Source of the DNA: Candidatus Tityobacter terrigena
GTDB taxonomy: Bacteria > Vulcanimicrobiota > Vulcanimicrobiia > Vulcanimicrobiales > Vulcanimicrobiaceae
Length of the DNA stretch: 54,500 nt
Reading direction: 5' to 3'
Assembly (NCBI GenBank): GCA_003156715.1
Contig: PMHO01000028.1
Span: 840 to 55,339 of the forward strand
The notes under the pieces were generated by a model. The model made no database searches. It saw nothing but the letters and a program-made list of their open reading frames with translations, and was not told the origin of the DNA. The position numbers and the translations under genes are program-made. Shown piece by piece: positions 26,591 to 35,739 of this stretch; the stretch's first letter is position 1; every line of letters starts with the position of its first letter.

Positions 26591-28351
26591 TCAGTAGACG
26601 AGCGAGTCGGGGGAACCGGGCGAGGGGCTACCGTCGTCGGGCGCGACGACGATGTGCAGCGGATACGAAGACCCGCCCTCGGGCATCGTTACGATGTCGG
26701 TGCGAACGAAGCCGAACGGCGGGATCGAAAACTGTCGTAGCTTGTAGAGCCCGAACGGCGCCATTCCGTGCGCTTGAACGAGTACCCGGTCGATGATGAA
26801 CGTGCCGGTGGCGCGGCCGCCTCGCGGGTTTGCGTAGATCGCAATGTTTCGCGCGTGGCGGCGGTCGTAGTTGAACATGCGAATCGTCATGCTTTGCAAC
26901 ACGCCGTAATCGCCGGCCAGCGTTCGCCCTTGCACGAGGTTGGGCAACGGTATCTGCCCGACGGGAATCTCGAGGTCGGGACCTTCCGCGTCGTAAAGAT
27001 AGTCGAAGAAGAACTCAGGCAGCTTGTAGATGCCGCGCGCGTGCGTATCGTCGCCGCCCAGTTGCGAGGACGTCGGGATGGAACCGTCGGCCGGATCGCT
27101 CGCATTTTGCGCCACCAGGGCCAGATGCAGCGGCGCCCCCGCGATCTCGTGCAGCTGCAGCAAGTTGCTCACGACGTTCCCGGCGGGAAGGGCTTGGTCG
27201 ACGATCGTCGCCGTCTCGCCGCCCGCCACCGTGATCACCGAGCCTTCGTTCTGAGCGAGCCGCACCAGAAAGCGCTGGGTCGAAAGATGGCCAACCTCCA
27301 TCTCATTTCCGCCTGGCCCGCCCGAGCCGCAGATCGTTTGCAGGAGGGCCGGCTCAGCCGATGGGTTGTGCACCTTGAGCAGGATGCGGCGATCGGGTTG
27401 ACCCGGCGGATTGTAATGATAGTACAGGAAGCGCTCGGCCTGACTGCTCCTCAAGTCCGCTTCGAACAGGACGCCGTTTTCCTTGAGTGTTTCCGGAAAG
27501 TCGCTTACGAGCAGCGATGCCGGCCGTATGACCGGCTGGGCAAAGTTCTCGACCCGCACGCGGGTCGTTCCGGTTACCGAAAAAAGGCCTTCGCCCTGGA
27601 TGATCAGCGGAACGTCGACCGTCGTGATGTCGTCGACGCGCAGCGGCGTGTTGAAGCCGATCGTGTCGGTGTTGCCGACAATGGTAGCGCCGGGTCGCAG
27701 ATAGGCGCGCTTCATTGCGGCTTGCAGCGCCTGCTCCTTGATGAAGAGTGGGCTCGCCGGGTTGCCGGTAAGGCGGACTGAGGCGGCGTCGCTAACGGTC
27801 CCGGCCGGGTAGGCGACCCGAATCGGGACGTCGCGCGTGAGGCCGCGCGCGTCGCTAACCGTGAGGATCGTCGTTCCCAGGGCCTTGCCCGTCAGCGTGA
27901 TCGTGCGCGCGTCTTGGTCGACCGTCGCCTCGGCGACTGCTGGGTCGGCCAAGGTGACGGTGATGCTCCCCAGCACTTGCATGACGTGCAGGAGCGCGGT
28001 CCCGCCCAGCACCACGCCGGCACTGGGTGGATCGACGATGATCGGCGGCTGCGTCGGGCTCGCCGTTGGAAGCGGACGCGCCGTTTCCCCGGGTGCGGGC
28101 GCGCCCGGTTCGCCCGCCGGCTGACCTGGACTAGTCGGGGCGGCCGGTCCGGTAGCCGCGGGTAATGGAGATGTTGCAGGTGCTGCGGGCGAACCGGTCG
28201 TCTGCGGGACGGCGGCGCCCGGGGTGGCCGAGGGCACCGGTGTCGACGGCTGCGCCCCGGCGCGAGCGAGCAGCAACCAGGGAAGTGCGATCAGCCCGAC
28301 TGCGGCTAGGGCGCCGCCCAAGCGCCGCCCGATCAAGCTGCGTGGACGCAA
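26591..28351 (-). CDS. Large secreted protein of unknown function with a CpaC-N/BIG2-like domain
   Basis: A 586-residue protein not recognised as a whole. Start TTG 28351 gives a basic N-terminus and a hydrophobic signal (~9-33, ending AGAQ); no better start is near. Residues ~35-100 are a Pro/Ala/Thr/Ser/Gly-rich linker. A domain at ~105-182 (VTLADPAVAEATVDQDARTI, GTTILTVSDARGL) resembles the pilus-formation N-terminal region of CpaC-type secretins or BIG2 folds. The remaining 400 residues look like successive beta domains without catalytic motifs and contain one Cys. A 45-base gap follows recQ on the same strand, so it may be co-transcribed. Probably an extracytoplasmic surface or scaffold protein. 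Confidence 0.7.
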   Translation of the reverse strand: MRPRSLIGRRLGGALAAVGLIALPWLLLARAGAQPSTPVPSATPGAAVPQTTGSPAAPATSPLPAATGPAAPTSPGQPAGEPGAPAPGETARPLPTASPTQPPIIVDPPSAGVVLGGTALLHVMQVLGSITVTLADPAVAEATVDQDARTITLTGKALGTTILTVSDARGLTRDVPIRVAYPAGTVSDAASVRLTGNPASPLFIKEQALQAAMKRAYLRPGATIVGNTDTIGFNTPLRVDDITTVDVPLIIQGEGLFSVTGTTRVRVENFAQPVIRPASLLVSDFPETLKENGVLFEADLRSSQAERFLYYHYNPPGQPDRRILLKVHNPSAEPALLQTICGSGGPGGNEMEVGHLSTQRFLVRLAQNEGSVITVAGGETATIVDQALPAGNVVSNLLQLHEIAGAPLHLALVAQNASDPADGSIPTSSQLGGDDTHARGIYKLPEFFFDYLYDAEGPDLEIPVGQIPLPNLVQGRTLAGDYGVLQSMTIRMFNYDRRHARNIAIYANPRGGRATGTFIIDRVLVQAHGMAPFGLYKLRQFSIPPFGFVRTDIVTMPEGGSSYPLHIVVAPDDGSPSPGSPDSLVY

Positions 28352-28396
28352 ATCACCGCCAGGCGCAGCTCCGCGCGGCGCTTGCGGCGCGAGCGG

Positions 28397-30076
28397 TCAG
28401 GCGATCTTCGCTTCGCGATTGACCGCCGATGCGAGCAGCGTCTTATAGCCGACGTTGGGGAAGAGCACGGTGACCAAATCCTTTTCGGCCCGCTCGACGG
28501 TTCCTTGTCCGAACTTCGGATGCGTGACGATGTCGGCGATCCGGAAGCCCGCGGTTGAGCTCGTGTGGGTAGACGGCTCGCTGCGCGCGGCGCGCAAACA
28601 GTTGTCGCATGCGCCGCACCCGCCGTGCTCGTAGTCTTCACCAAAGTAGTTCAGCACGAACTTGCGCCGGCAGGAACGCGTCTCGGCGTACTGCAGCATC
28701 ATCGCGAGCTTGCTTTGATCGTACGCCTTCTTCGTATCGTAGTTGGTTAGGTTGAGGACCAGATCGCGATTCTTCGTTGCGTCTTCCGAAAGGCCGTAAC
28801 GCGAGCGACTGCGCATCACGATGAACTGCGCCTTTTTCAAGAGCGCGAGCACGACTTTGAGCTTGGTGAGCGGAAGCTGCGAAATCTTGCGCAGGTCGGC
28901 GAGCGAAACGCCTTCCTTCTGGGAGTCGAAGTATTCGAGGGTGCCGAAGACTTTTTGCACGTCCTCGATGTCGGGATACTTGCCGGTCAAGAAGTAGGTC
29001 TGCACGCGCGTGTCGCTCATGCGGTAGAGCAGGATGCAGCGCGAGAGATCGCCGTCGCGGCCGGCGCGGCCGGCTTCCTGAGTATAGGCTTCGACCGAAC
29101 CGGGCAGATCGTAGTGGACCACGAAGCGAATGTTCGGTTTGTCGATGCCAAGGCCGAAAGCGTTCGTTGCGACGACGGCGCGGATGGCCTCGCCCATGAA
29201 CAGCTCGTGCACCGAAACACGGTCGTGCTTCTGCAGTTTCGAATGATAGACCGCAGCCGGTAAATCGAGTTGATCGTGCAAATAGCGCTGCACGTCGAGC
29301 GCGTTCTTGATCGTTGCCGTGTAGATGATGCCGGTTCCGTCGAGGCCGTTTTGGAAAAGCTCCTTGAGGCTCTTCAATTTGGCGGCCTCGCTTTCGGCCC
29401 GAATGACCTCGTAGCGCAGGTTCGGCCGGTCGAAGCCCTTGACGACGAGCCGCGCGTTCGGGATGCCGAGTTGAATGAGGATGTCCTCGCGCACCGCGGG
29501 CGTCGCGGTCGCGGTTAGCGCTAGCACGGTCGGATGCCGGAGCGCGTCGATCACTTGGCCCAGGGCCAAGTACGCCGGGCGGAAGTCATGGCCCCATTGG
29601 CTGATGCAGTGCGCTTCATCGACGACGAAGAGCGGGATCTCGATCGAACGCAGAACGTCGAGGAAGGTTTCGTCTTCCAGCTTTTCCGGGGTGACGAAAA
29701 CGATCTTGATTTGACGGCTCTTGATGCGCTCGATCGCCGCCTGCTCTTGATCCTCACTCAGCGTCGAATTCAGCGCGACGATGTTGTGGAAGCCGAGATC
29801 GGCCAGCATATCGAGCTGATCTTTCATGAGAGCGATCAGCGGGCTGACGACGACCGTCGTCCCCGGTAAGAGAAAAGCCGGGAGTTGGTAGCAGAGGCTC
29901 TTGCCTGCACCGGTGGCCAGGATAGCGAGCACATCTTGGCCATCCATGACCCGCGCCACGACCTCTTCCTGCCCCTGATAAAATTGCTTGAAGCCGAACA
30001 GTCTGCGTAACGAGACGTCGAGCCCTTCTGTTAGGCTCACGGGCCGCGCCGTATTGATCTTCTTGACCCTGGCCAC
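28397..30076 (-). CDS. recQ: RecQ-family ATP-dependent DNA helicase with C-terminal Tudor-like module
   Basis: A 559-residue 3'-5' DNA helicase. Walker A TGAGKS (55-60), [37 protein letters not shown], and motif [12 protein letters not shown] are intact. A zinc site near residues 470-500 (CRRKF...CGACDNC) and winged-helix region follow. In place of the usual HRDC domain, the last ~45 residues read [29 protein letters not shown], resembling the C-terminal Tudor-type module of PcrA/UvrD (DUF3553). Start GTG 30076 has GGGAG and AAGGG upstream. It is divergent from dnaX across 133 bases. RecQ acts in recombination and fork repair, as does nearby recR. Confidence 0.93.
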   Translation of the reverse strand: MARVKKINTARPVSLTEGLDVSLRRLFGFKQFYQGQEEVVARVMDGQDVLAILATGAGKSLCYQLPAFLLPGTTVVVSPLIALMKDQLDMLADLGFHNIVALNSTLSEDQEQAAIERIKSRQIKIVFVTPEKLEDETFLDVLRSIEIPLFVVDEAHCISQWGHDFRPAYLALGQVIDALRHPTVLALTATATPAVREDILIQLGIPNARLVVKGFDRPNLRYEVIRAESEAAKLKSLKELFQNGLDGTGIIYTATIKNALDVQRYLHDQLDLPAAVYHSKLQKHDRVSVHELFMGEAIRAVVATNAFGLGIDKPNIRFVVHYDLPGSVEAYTQEAGRAGRDGDLSRCILLYRMSDTRVQTYFLTGKYPDIEDVQKVFGTLEYFDSQKEGVSLADLRKISQLPLTKLKVVLALLKKAQFIVMRSRSRYGLSEDATKNRDLVLNLTNYDTKKAYDQSKLAMMLQYAETRSCRRKFVLNYFGEDYEHGGCGACDNCLRAARSEPSTHTSSTAGFRIADIVTHPKFGQGTVERAEKDLVTVLFPNVGYKTLLASAVNREAKIA

Positions 30077-30209
30077 CCTTTTCTCCCGATAGTTTTCTAC
30101 CGTCCCATCTTAACAACGACGGGACAGCCCTATCTGCTACAACGCTCTGTACCCCGCTTGCGGTTGCGCGAAACAGGTCCGACCCGAACGCCGGCTCGAA
30201 GCAGCGGGG

Positions 30210-31928
30210 GTGTCCCTGTATCGAACGTGGCGGCCGAGGTCTTTCGACGATCTCGTCGGGCAAGATGCGGTCGTGCGCACGCTTCGAACGGCGCTCGCAT
30301 CCGGCAAAGTCGCGCACGCATACCTCTTTTCCGGTCCCCGCGGCAGTGGGAAGACATCGGCTGCGAAGATCCTGGCACGCTGCATCGACTGCGTGCTCGG
30401 TCCCACTCCGGAGCCGGATAACACCTGTGAAAACTGCCAGGCAATTCTAGCAGGGACCGCTCTCGACGTCATCGAGATCGACGCCGCCTCGAACCGCGGC
30501 ATCGACGAAATTCGTGCGCTGCGCGACGCGGTCAAGTTCGCGCCGGCCGCCATGCGTGCCAAAGTCTTCATCATCGACGAAGCGCACATGCTGACGCGCG
30601 AAGGGGCCAACGCCTTTCTCAAGACCTTGGAAGAACCACCGGCGCATGCCGTTTTCATCTTGGCGACGACCGCTCCCGAAGCGCTGCCCCCGACCGTTCT
30701 CTCGCGCTGCCAGCGCTACGCATTCCGGCGCATTCCCGTCCCGACGATGATCGAGCGGATGCGCGCGATCGCCGCTGCCGAAGGGATCGCCATCGCGGAC
30801 GACGCGTTGGGGGCGATTGCGTATCGGGCTGACGGCGGGCTTCGCGACGCCCTGACGATGTTGGAGCAGGTCGCCGCCTTTGCCGGCGGCGGCGAGCAGA
30901 TCGAACCGATCAGCGCCGCGACCGTCGATGCCGCTTTCGGGGTCACCGGGCGAGCGTATGCGCGCCGGCTCGTCGAGGCAATCCTGGCGGGAGCGGCTCG
31001 CGAGAGCCTAGCGATCGTCGACGAGGCGAGCGACGCGGGCGGCGACATGTTCGGTCTTGCGCGTGGTGCGATCGCCGAATTCCGGAATCTGCTCGTCGCG
31101 CGCATCGACCCCGACCTGCTCCTGCGCGACCTGTCCGCCGACGATGCTGCCGCGACGGCCCGGCTCGCGGCAGCCACGCCCCAGCCGAAGGTCGTTCGGG
31201 CGCTTCGCCTGCTCGGTGATGCGCTTGCCGCCGGGCGCACCTCGGGCAACCCGCGCCTCGAGCTCGAAACGGCCGTCCTACGGCTGGTCGTCCAGCAAGA
31301 GGATGCGAGCCTCGACGCCCTGGCGACGCGCGTGGCCCTGCTTGAAACAGCGGCGACGGCTGTCGCGCCTTCCCAGGTCGGGACCGTTCCGCCCGCTCCG
31401 AGGCAATCGTCGGCGCCCCCGCCGGCAGCCGTTTCGGCAACGGCGCCGTCGCCGAAAGCAAGCCTCGAGCCGGCCCAGCCGGCGGCGTCGCGCGCGGGAC
31501 CCGAATCGGAGCCGAAGCGCTTGACCCTGCAGCGCGTCCGCTCGCTCTGGGATCAGATCCGGCGCCGCGCCGAAGAGGAATATAAGCCGATTCGGGGCGC
31601 GCTGTCTCGCGCGACCGTCGACGCAGTCGAGGGCAACGTCCTGACGATCGGATTTCCCGACCGGACCGCGGCTGACAATATCGTGCGGCCGAAGATCGCC
31701 GTCATCGAGCGCGCTGCAAGCGAGGTGCTTGGGACCGCCGCGCGGGTCATTCTCAACGTCGGCGCCCAAGGCTCTGGGCCGGCGGTACTTTCGCGCAGCG
31801 CACACCGTTCGGCACCCCGCGGCGAAGAGCCCGACGGCGTCGAAGGTTCCGGCACGCCGGCGGCCGAGAGCGACGAAGATCTGCTCGCATATGCACGCCA
31901 GCGATTGGGAGGATCCCAAACCCGATGA
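30210..31928 (+). CDS. dnaX: DnaX, DNA polymerase III gamma/tau subunit
   Basis: A 572-residue clamp-loader ATPase. It opens LYRTWRPRSFDDLVGQ, with Walker A GPRGSGKT (42-49), Walker B VFIIDEAHML, and the SRC motif VLSRCQR. Of the zinc-binding cysteines, C61, C73 and C76 align with the family, the one usually preceding CENC-type sequence is missing, and an extra C58 is present, so zinc binding may be rearranged. A Pro/Ala-rich linker (~385-430) leads to a C-terminal domain (~430-572) like tau domain V. Start GTG 30210. No A-run typical of programmed frameshifting was noticed. The TGA overlaps ybaB. Confidence 0.95.
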   Translation: MSLYRTWRPRSFDDLVGQDAVVRTLRTALASGKVAHAYLFSGPRGSGKTSAAKILARCIDCVLGPTPEPDNTCENCQAILAGTALDVIEIDAASNRGIDEIRALRDAVKFAPAAMRAKVFIIDEAHMLTREGANAFLKTLEEPPAHAVFILATTAPEALPPTVLSRCQRYAFRRIPVPTMIERMRAIAAAEGIAIADDALGAIAYRADGGLRDALTMLEQVAAFAGGGEQIEPISAATVDAAFGVTGRAYARRLVEAILAGAARESLAIVDEASDAGGDMFGLARGAIAEFRNLLVARIDPDLLLRDLSADDAAATARLAAATPQPKVVRALRLLGDALAAGRTSGNPRLELETAVLRLVVQQEDASLDALATRVALLETAATAVAPSQVGTVPPAPRQSSAPPPAAVSATAPSPKASLEPAQPAASRAGPESEPKRLTLQRVRSLWDQIRRRAEEEYKPIRGALSRATVDAVEGNVLTIGFPDRTAADNIVRPKIAVIERAASEVLGTAARVILNVGAQGSGPAVLSRSAHRSAPRGEEPDGVEGSGTPAAESDEDLLAYARQRLGGSQTR

Positions 31929-32233
31929 ATCAAGCGCAGATGATGGCGCAGGTCCGCAAGATGCAAGCAGAAATGCAGCGCGCTCAGGAAGAGCTGGCGG
32001 AGACGGTCGTGAGCGGCAGCGCGGGCGGCGGAGCGGTCAGCCTCGAGATGACCTGCGATTACCGCGTAAAGGCCGTGAAGCTCGCAAAAGAAGTGATCGA
32101 TCCCGAGGACGCCGAGACGCTCGAGGACCTGATCGTGATCGCCGTCAACGACGCGGTTGCGAAGGCGCAAGAGACCTCGAACAGGCGCATGAGCGGTCTG
32201 ACGGGCGGGCTTCGCATCCCCGGAATGATGTAA
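31925..32233 (+). CDS. ybaB: YbaB/EbfC nucleoid-associated protein
   Basis: A 102-residue DNA-binding protein with the standard family layout: N-terminal helix rich in Met/Gln (QAQMMAQVRKMQAEMQRAQ), strands around VVSGSAGGGAVSLEMTCDY, and the final helix with MSGLTGGLRIPGMM. It forms dimers that bind DNA and is almost universally linked to dnaX and recR, as here. ATG 31925 overlaps the dnaX stop by four bases. Confidence 0.95.
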   Translation: MNQAQMMAQVRKMQAEMQRAQEELAETVVSGSAGGGAVSLEMTCDYRVKAVKLAKEVIDPEDAETLEDLIVIAVNDAVAKAQETSNRRMSGLTGGLRIPGMM

Positions 32234-32235
32234 GG

Positions 32236-32268
32236 ATGGCGTACCCGATCGAAAACGAGGCACGCTAG
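32236..32268 (+). CDS. 10-codon ORF just upstream of recR (possible recR 5' end)
   Basis: ATG 32236, with AAGG two bases after the ybaB stop, encodes MAYPIENEAR and ends at TAG 32266-32268, two bases before the apparent ATC start of recR. MAYP is reminiscent of RecR N-termini (many start M-x-YP), so this could be the true recR start cut off by a one-base deletion, or a short upstream ORF whose stop lets ribosomes restart at ATC. Confidence 0.3.
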   Translation: MAYPIENEAR

Positions 32269-32270
32269 CC

Positions 32271-32870
32271 ATCAACGTCCCCGCGGGCCCGGTCCAAAGC
32301 CTCATCGAGGAGTTTTCGAAACTGCCGACCGTCGGGCCGAAAACGGCAGCGCGCCTCGTCTTTCACTTGCTTAACCGTCCGCGCGCCGAGGCGCAGTCGC
32401 TGGCCGACGCGATCATCGCGGTCAAAGATCGCGTGCGTCTCTGTTCGCGCTGCTTTTCGCTGACCGAAGAAGATCCGTGTCTGATTTGCACCGATGTGCG
32501 GCGCGACGCGACGGTCTTGTGCGTGGTCGCCGAAGCGAAGGATATCTACGCGCTCGAGCGCACCTCGGCTTTTCGTGGGCGTTACCACGTGCTCGGCGGG
32601 TTGATCTCCCCGATGGATGGCATCGGGCCCGCGCAGCTGCGCGTCAAAGAGTTGATCGACCGAGTTGCACGCGAAGGGCCGCGCGAAGTACTCATTGCCA
32701 CCAATCCCAACGCCGAAGGCGAGGCGACGGCGCTCTATCTATCGCGTTTGATATCGCCGAGCGGCGTCAGCGTCACGCGCCTCGCGTATGGTTTGCCGAT
32801 CGGCGGCGACCTCGACTATGCCGACGAAGTGACGCTCGCCAAAGCGCTCGAAGGCCGCCGCGCGCTTTAA
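32271..32870 (+). CDS. recR: RecR recombination mediator protein
   Basis: A 199-residue DNA-binding protein that works with RecO/RecF to load RecA. Helix-hairpin-helix LPTVGPKTAARL, zinc site CSRCFSLTEEDPCLIC, Toprim VVAEAKDIYALERT and the C-terminal GLPIGGDLDYADEVTLAKAL are all intact. The conserved part begins at about 32290, but the frame has no ATG, GTG or TTG before ATG 32367, which would remove the helix-hairpin-helix. ATC 32271, with GAGG ten bases upstream, gives the normal family length (E. coli 201), so I use it. A one-base error joining the frame to ATG 32236 is the alternative. Its TAA overlaps the hutH ATG. Confidence 0.9.
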   Translation: MNVPAGPVQSLIEEFSKLPTVGPKTAARLVFHLLNRPRAEAQSLADAIIAVKDRVRLCSRCFSLTEEDPCLICTDVRRDATVLCVVAEAKDIYALERTSAFRGRYHVLGGLISPMDGIGPAQLRVKELIDRVAREGPREVLIATNPNAEGEATALYLSRLISPSGVSVTRLAYGLPIGGDLDYADEVTLAKALEGRRAL

Positions 32871-34411
32871 TGGCCGCTATCGCGCAGGATCGAATCGTCG
32901 AGCTCAACGGCCGCCATCTGACGCTCGAGCAGATCGAAGCGATCGCGGTCGGCCTCGCGCGCGTAGCGGTAACGTCCGACGCGCAGGCGCGCGTTGCCGC
33001 GGCGCGCGCGAGCGTCGAGCGCCATTTCGAAGCCGGCGCGACCATTTATGGCGTCACGACCGGGTTCGGCCGGATGGCGAACGTCGTCATCGACCGAGCC
33101 GACGTCGACGCGCTTCAGCGCAACCTCGTACGCAGCCACGCCGCCGGAACGGGCGATCCGTTGCGCGAGGAGTTCGTTCGCGCGGCCGGCGTCCTGCGAG
33201 TCAGTTCGCTCGCGGCCGGGCACTCCGGAATCAAGCCGCACACGCTGCAGCTGCTGGTCGAGATCCTCAATCGCGGCGTTACCCCGGTCGTGCCCTGCCA
33301 GGGCTCGGTCGGCGCGAGCGGCGATCTCGCGCCGCTGGCACATATGACGCTGACGTTGATCGGTGAAGGCGAAGCGTTCTACGGCGGCGAGCGTATGCCG
33401 AGTACGCAGGCGTTGGCGCGCGCCGGCCTCGAGCCGATTGCGCTAGGCGCCAAAGAAGGGCTCTCGCTGATCAACGGCACCGAGGTAATGACCGGCATCG
33501 CGGTCCTCGCGCTGCTGCGAGCCGAGCGTTTGCTCGCGGCGGCCGACGTGATCGGCGCCCTCTCGATCGAGGCTTTCTTAGGAACGGATCACGTTTTCGA
33601 CCGCCGCATCAATGCGCTGCGCCCGCATCCGGGACAAGCGCGCGTCGCGGAGCGTTTGCGCGCGCTGCTGGATGGTTCGCAGATCATGCAATCGCACCGC
33701 GACTGCGGGCGCGTGCAGGATCCGTACTCGTTTCGCTGCATTCCCGTCGTCCACGGCGCGGCCCGCGACGCGGCCGCGCACGTGCGGCGCGTTCTCGAGA
33801 TCGAAGCGATTTCCGTGACCGACAATCCGCTCGTCTTTCCCGAGGACGACGAGTTCTTGACGGGCGGCAACTTTCACGGTCAGCCGGTCGGCGTCGTGTG
33901 CGACTTCCTCAAAGCAGTGATGGTCGAGGTCGCGAGCATCAGCGAGCGCCGGTCGTACTTGCTGCTCAACGGAGAGGAACGCGGCTTGCCGCTCTTCTTG
34001 TCGCATCGCCCAGGACTCGAATCGGGCCTCATGATCGTTCAGTACACCGCGGCTGCACTCGTGAGCGAGAGTAAAGGGCTCGCCTTCCCCTCGAGCGTCG
34101 ATTCGATCCCGACCTCGGCCGGACAGGAGGATCACGTTTCGATGGGGACGATTGCCGCACGCACGCTCGATCGAATCCTTGACAACGTCGAAGGAGCGCT
34201 GGCCTGCGAGTTGCTGTGCGCGCTGGCCGCAACCGATTTTCGCCGGCCGCTGCGCAGCGCCGCCGGCACCGGACGTGCCTACGAGGCGGGGCGCGCCGCC
34301 ATCGCGCCGCTCGAGACCGATCGAATACTAGCCCCCGACCTCGACCGGGCCCGCCATTTGATTCGCAGCGGCGCGCTCGTTGCGGCAAGCGCGATCGAGG
34401 ACGGTTACTAG
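32870..34411 (+). CDS. hutH: HutH histidine ammonia-lyase
   Basis: Converts histidine to trans-urocanate and ammonia. The 513 residues match the family. The Ala149-Ser150-Gly151 triad that forms the MIO electrophile lies in GSVGASGDLAPLAH; Tyr60 in YGVTTGFG and the conserved QDPYSFRC-like segment and ESKGLAFPSSVDSIPTSAGQEDHVSMG are present. ATG 32870 shares one base with the recR stop (TAATG), so a catabolic gene is fused transcriptionally to the replication/repair operon. Its TAG shares the palindrome CTAG with the stop of the convergent lipoprotein gene. Confidence 0.97.
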   Translation: MAAIAQDRIVELNGRHLTLEQIEAIAVGLARVAVTSDAQARVAAARASVERHFEAGATIYGVTTGFGRMANVVIDRADVDALQRNLVRSHAAGTGDPLREEFVRAAGVLRVSSLAAGHSGIKPHTLQLLVEILNRGVTPVVPCQGSVGASGDLAPLAHMTLTLIGEGEAFYGGERMPSTQALARAGLEPIALGAKEGLSLINGTEVMTGIAVLALLRAERLLAAADVIGALSIEAFLGTDHVFDRRINALRPHPGQARVAERLRALLDGSQIMQSHRDCGRVQDPYSFRCIPVVHGAARDAAAHVRRVLEIEAISVTDNPLVFPEDDEFLTGGNFHGQPVGVVCDFLKAVMVEVASISERRSYLLLNGEERGLPLFLSHRPGLESGLMIVQYTAAALVSESKGLAFPSSVDSIPTSAGQEDHVSMGTIAARTLDRILDNVEGALACELLCALAATDFRRPLRSAAGTGRAYEAGRAAIAPLETDRILAPDLDRARHLIRSGALVAASAIEDGY

Positions 34412-34935
34412 CCGGACGATTCCCGCGTTGCGTCGATCTTGAGGCTGACCTCGGGTTTGCTTCCGGAAGCAGGCACGTCCCCGGTGCCCTTCAGGGTCGA
34501 ACCAATCAACTTCGCCGTGAAGTACGCGGCGCGCGCGTCCTTACCGGTAACGGTGAACGTCAGGTGCGCTTTTTTGCGCCCCTTCACTTTACCGGCGAGC
34601 GTCAAGTCGTCGACTTGCGACCCGAACGTGACCTCGAAGGGCCCGCTGATCTTTTTCCCGCTCTGAGAAATCGTGATCGTCAGCGTCCCGGACCTCGTGT
34701 GACCCGATTCGACCTCCGTAATGGTTCCGGTGTAGGTGCCGGCGACGTTAACGATGTCCGGATCCGAGTCGGCGAAATCGTCGACGCCCGCGGCAGGCGC
34801 GCGTTCGGCGCCGAGCGTAGAGGTTTGCGCCCGCCCCGGCGTCACGGCTCCGCTGGTTCCCGAACAAGCCGTCAACGATGCGGACAAGAGCGAAGCCAGG
34901 ATTGCACACGCGACGCGCTTGCCAAGACCCTTCAT
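34408..34935 (-). CDS. Small secreted lipoprotein of unknown function
   Basis: A 175-residue protein. Start ATG 34935 is set by AGGAGG eight bases upstream and by the lipoprotein signal that follows (MKGLGKR... LLSASLTAC, Cys about residue 24); the frame is open upstream but without signal character. A Ser/Thr/Ala-rich spacer precedes a beta-rich domain (~65-175) with regular strands: VAGTYTGTITEVESG, GTLTITISQSGKKISGPFEV, HLTFTVTG, AAYFTAKLIGSTLKGTG. It resembles lipocalin- or avidin-like small barrels but I cannot assign a family. It lies inside the hut region on the opposite strand from hutH. Confidence 0.7.
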   Translation of the reverse strand: MKGLGKRVACAILASLLSASLTACSGTSGAVTPGRAQTSTLGAERAPAAGVDDFADSDPDIVNVAGTYTGTITEVESGHTRSGTLTITISQSGKKISGPFEVTFGSQVDDLTLAGKVKGRKKAHLTFTVTGKDARAAYFTAKLIGSTLKGTGDVPASGSKPEVSLKIDATRESSG

Positions 34936-35094
34936 AGCCGACCTCCTAAAAGGAAACGCCGCGGCGCGAAAAAGCCGCCGGCTGCAAAAACCCTGCGAGA
35001 CTTCGAAGCGGCGCGACGGCACCCTCCGCTAAGGGCACCATGCGGCCGTATACGTCGGGAGGTCGTCGCCGCCCGGACCCGAACCGGGGGCGCA

Positions 35095-35739
35095 ATGCTT
35101 GACGACGCCCGATTGATTCGAGCGACGCTCGCCCTTTGGTTGTGCTTGCTGACGGTAACGCCGGCCCTAGCGCAAACGAGGGCTTCGAGCTCGGCTCCGG
35201 CTTCCAGCTACGCCGCGATACTTCGTACGATCAATCCGCATCTCGCGCTGCAAACCAGCTTGACGTACGCGCGAGCCCTGCTCGAAGCGGCCGCGCGTTG
35301 GCACCTCGATCCCGCGCTCGTCATGGCGCTCGTCACGATCGAATCGCGCTGGAACCCGCATGCCGTATCGGTCGACGGCGCCGAGGGCCTCGGTCAACTC
35401 ATTCCCAGCACCGCGCACCGCCTCGGCGTCGACCCCTTCTCAGTGCACGGCAACTTGCGCGGAACGACGGCTTATCTGCATCGTTTGCTGGGCCTCTTTC
35501 GCAGCGCGCGCGAGCCGATGCGCGAAGCGCTCGCCGGCTACAACCTAGGACCTTTGACGGTGCAACGCTACGGCGGTATGCCGCCGTACGCCTCGACGCA
35601 ACGCTATGTCGGAAGCATCATGCGCGAGTGGAAGACGTTGCGCAAACGCGTGATCGCGCGTACCAAATCCCGTCCCCAGATCGCCGCCGTCCCGCCGCTC
35701 GACGACCCGGCCGGCGACCAGCGCTACTGGGGCTTATAG
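35095..35739 (+). CDS. Secreted lytic transglycosylase (SLT domain)
   Basis: A 214-residue peptidoglycan-cleaving enzyme. Signal peptide at residues 1-26 ([16 protein letters not shown]). The SLT/lysozyme-like domain (~45-185) has the catalytic Glu in [16 protein letters not shown], then [35 protein letters not shown] and ALAGYNLGP. Start ATG 35095 gives the signal peptide; the frame is open far upstream through hutH, but that is shadow sequence. The last 16 bases overlap the convergent hutU end. Nothing ties it to histidine use; it is a bystander or an envelope gene linked to the lipoprotein next door. Confidence 0.9.
   Translation: MLDDARLIRATLALWLCLLTVTPALAQTRASSSAPASSYAAILRTINPHLALQTSLTYARALLEAAARWHLDPALVMALVTIESRWNPHAVSVDGAEGLGQLIPSTAHRLGVDPFSVHGNLRGTTAYLHRLLGLFRSAREPMREALAGYNLGPLTVQRYGGMPPYASTQRYVGSIMREWKTLRKRVIARTKSRPQIAAVPPLDDPAGDQRYWGL

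Noticed and set aside
30155..30215. Possible SRP (4.5S) RNA upstream of dnaX: contains CAGGTCCG, GAAGCAGC and a CCCCGC/GCGGGG pairing, in a place where ffs is often found.
   Set aside because: The apical loop is not a GGAA-type tetraloop, a 16-base insert interrupts the core, and the 3' side would run into the dnaX start. A covariance-model scan would settle it.
32477..32869. Upstream extension of hutH through recR in the hutH frame.
   Set aside because: HutH starts at the conserved opening after ATG 32870; upstream residues are Arg-rich and recR is clearly coding there in another frame.
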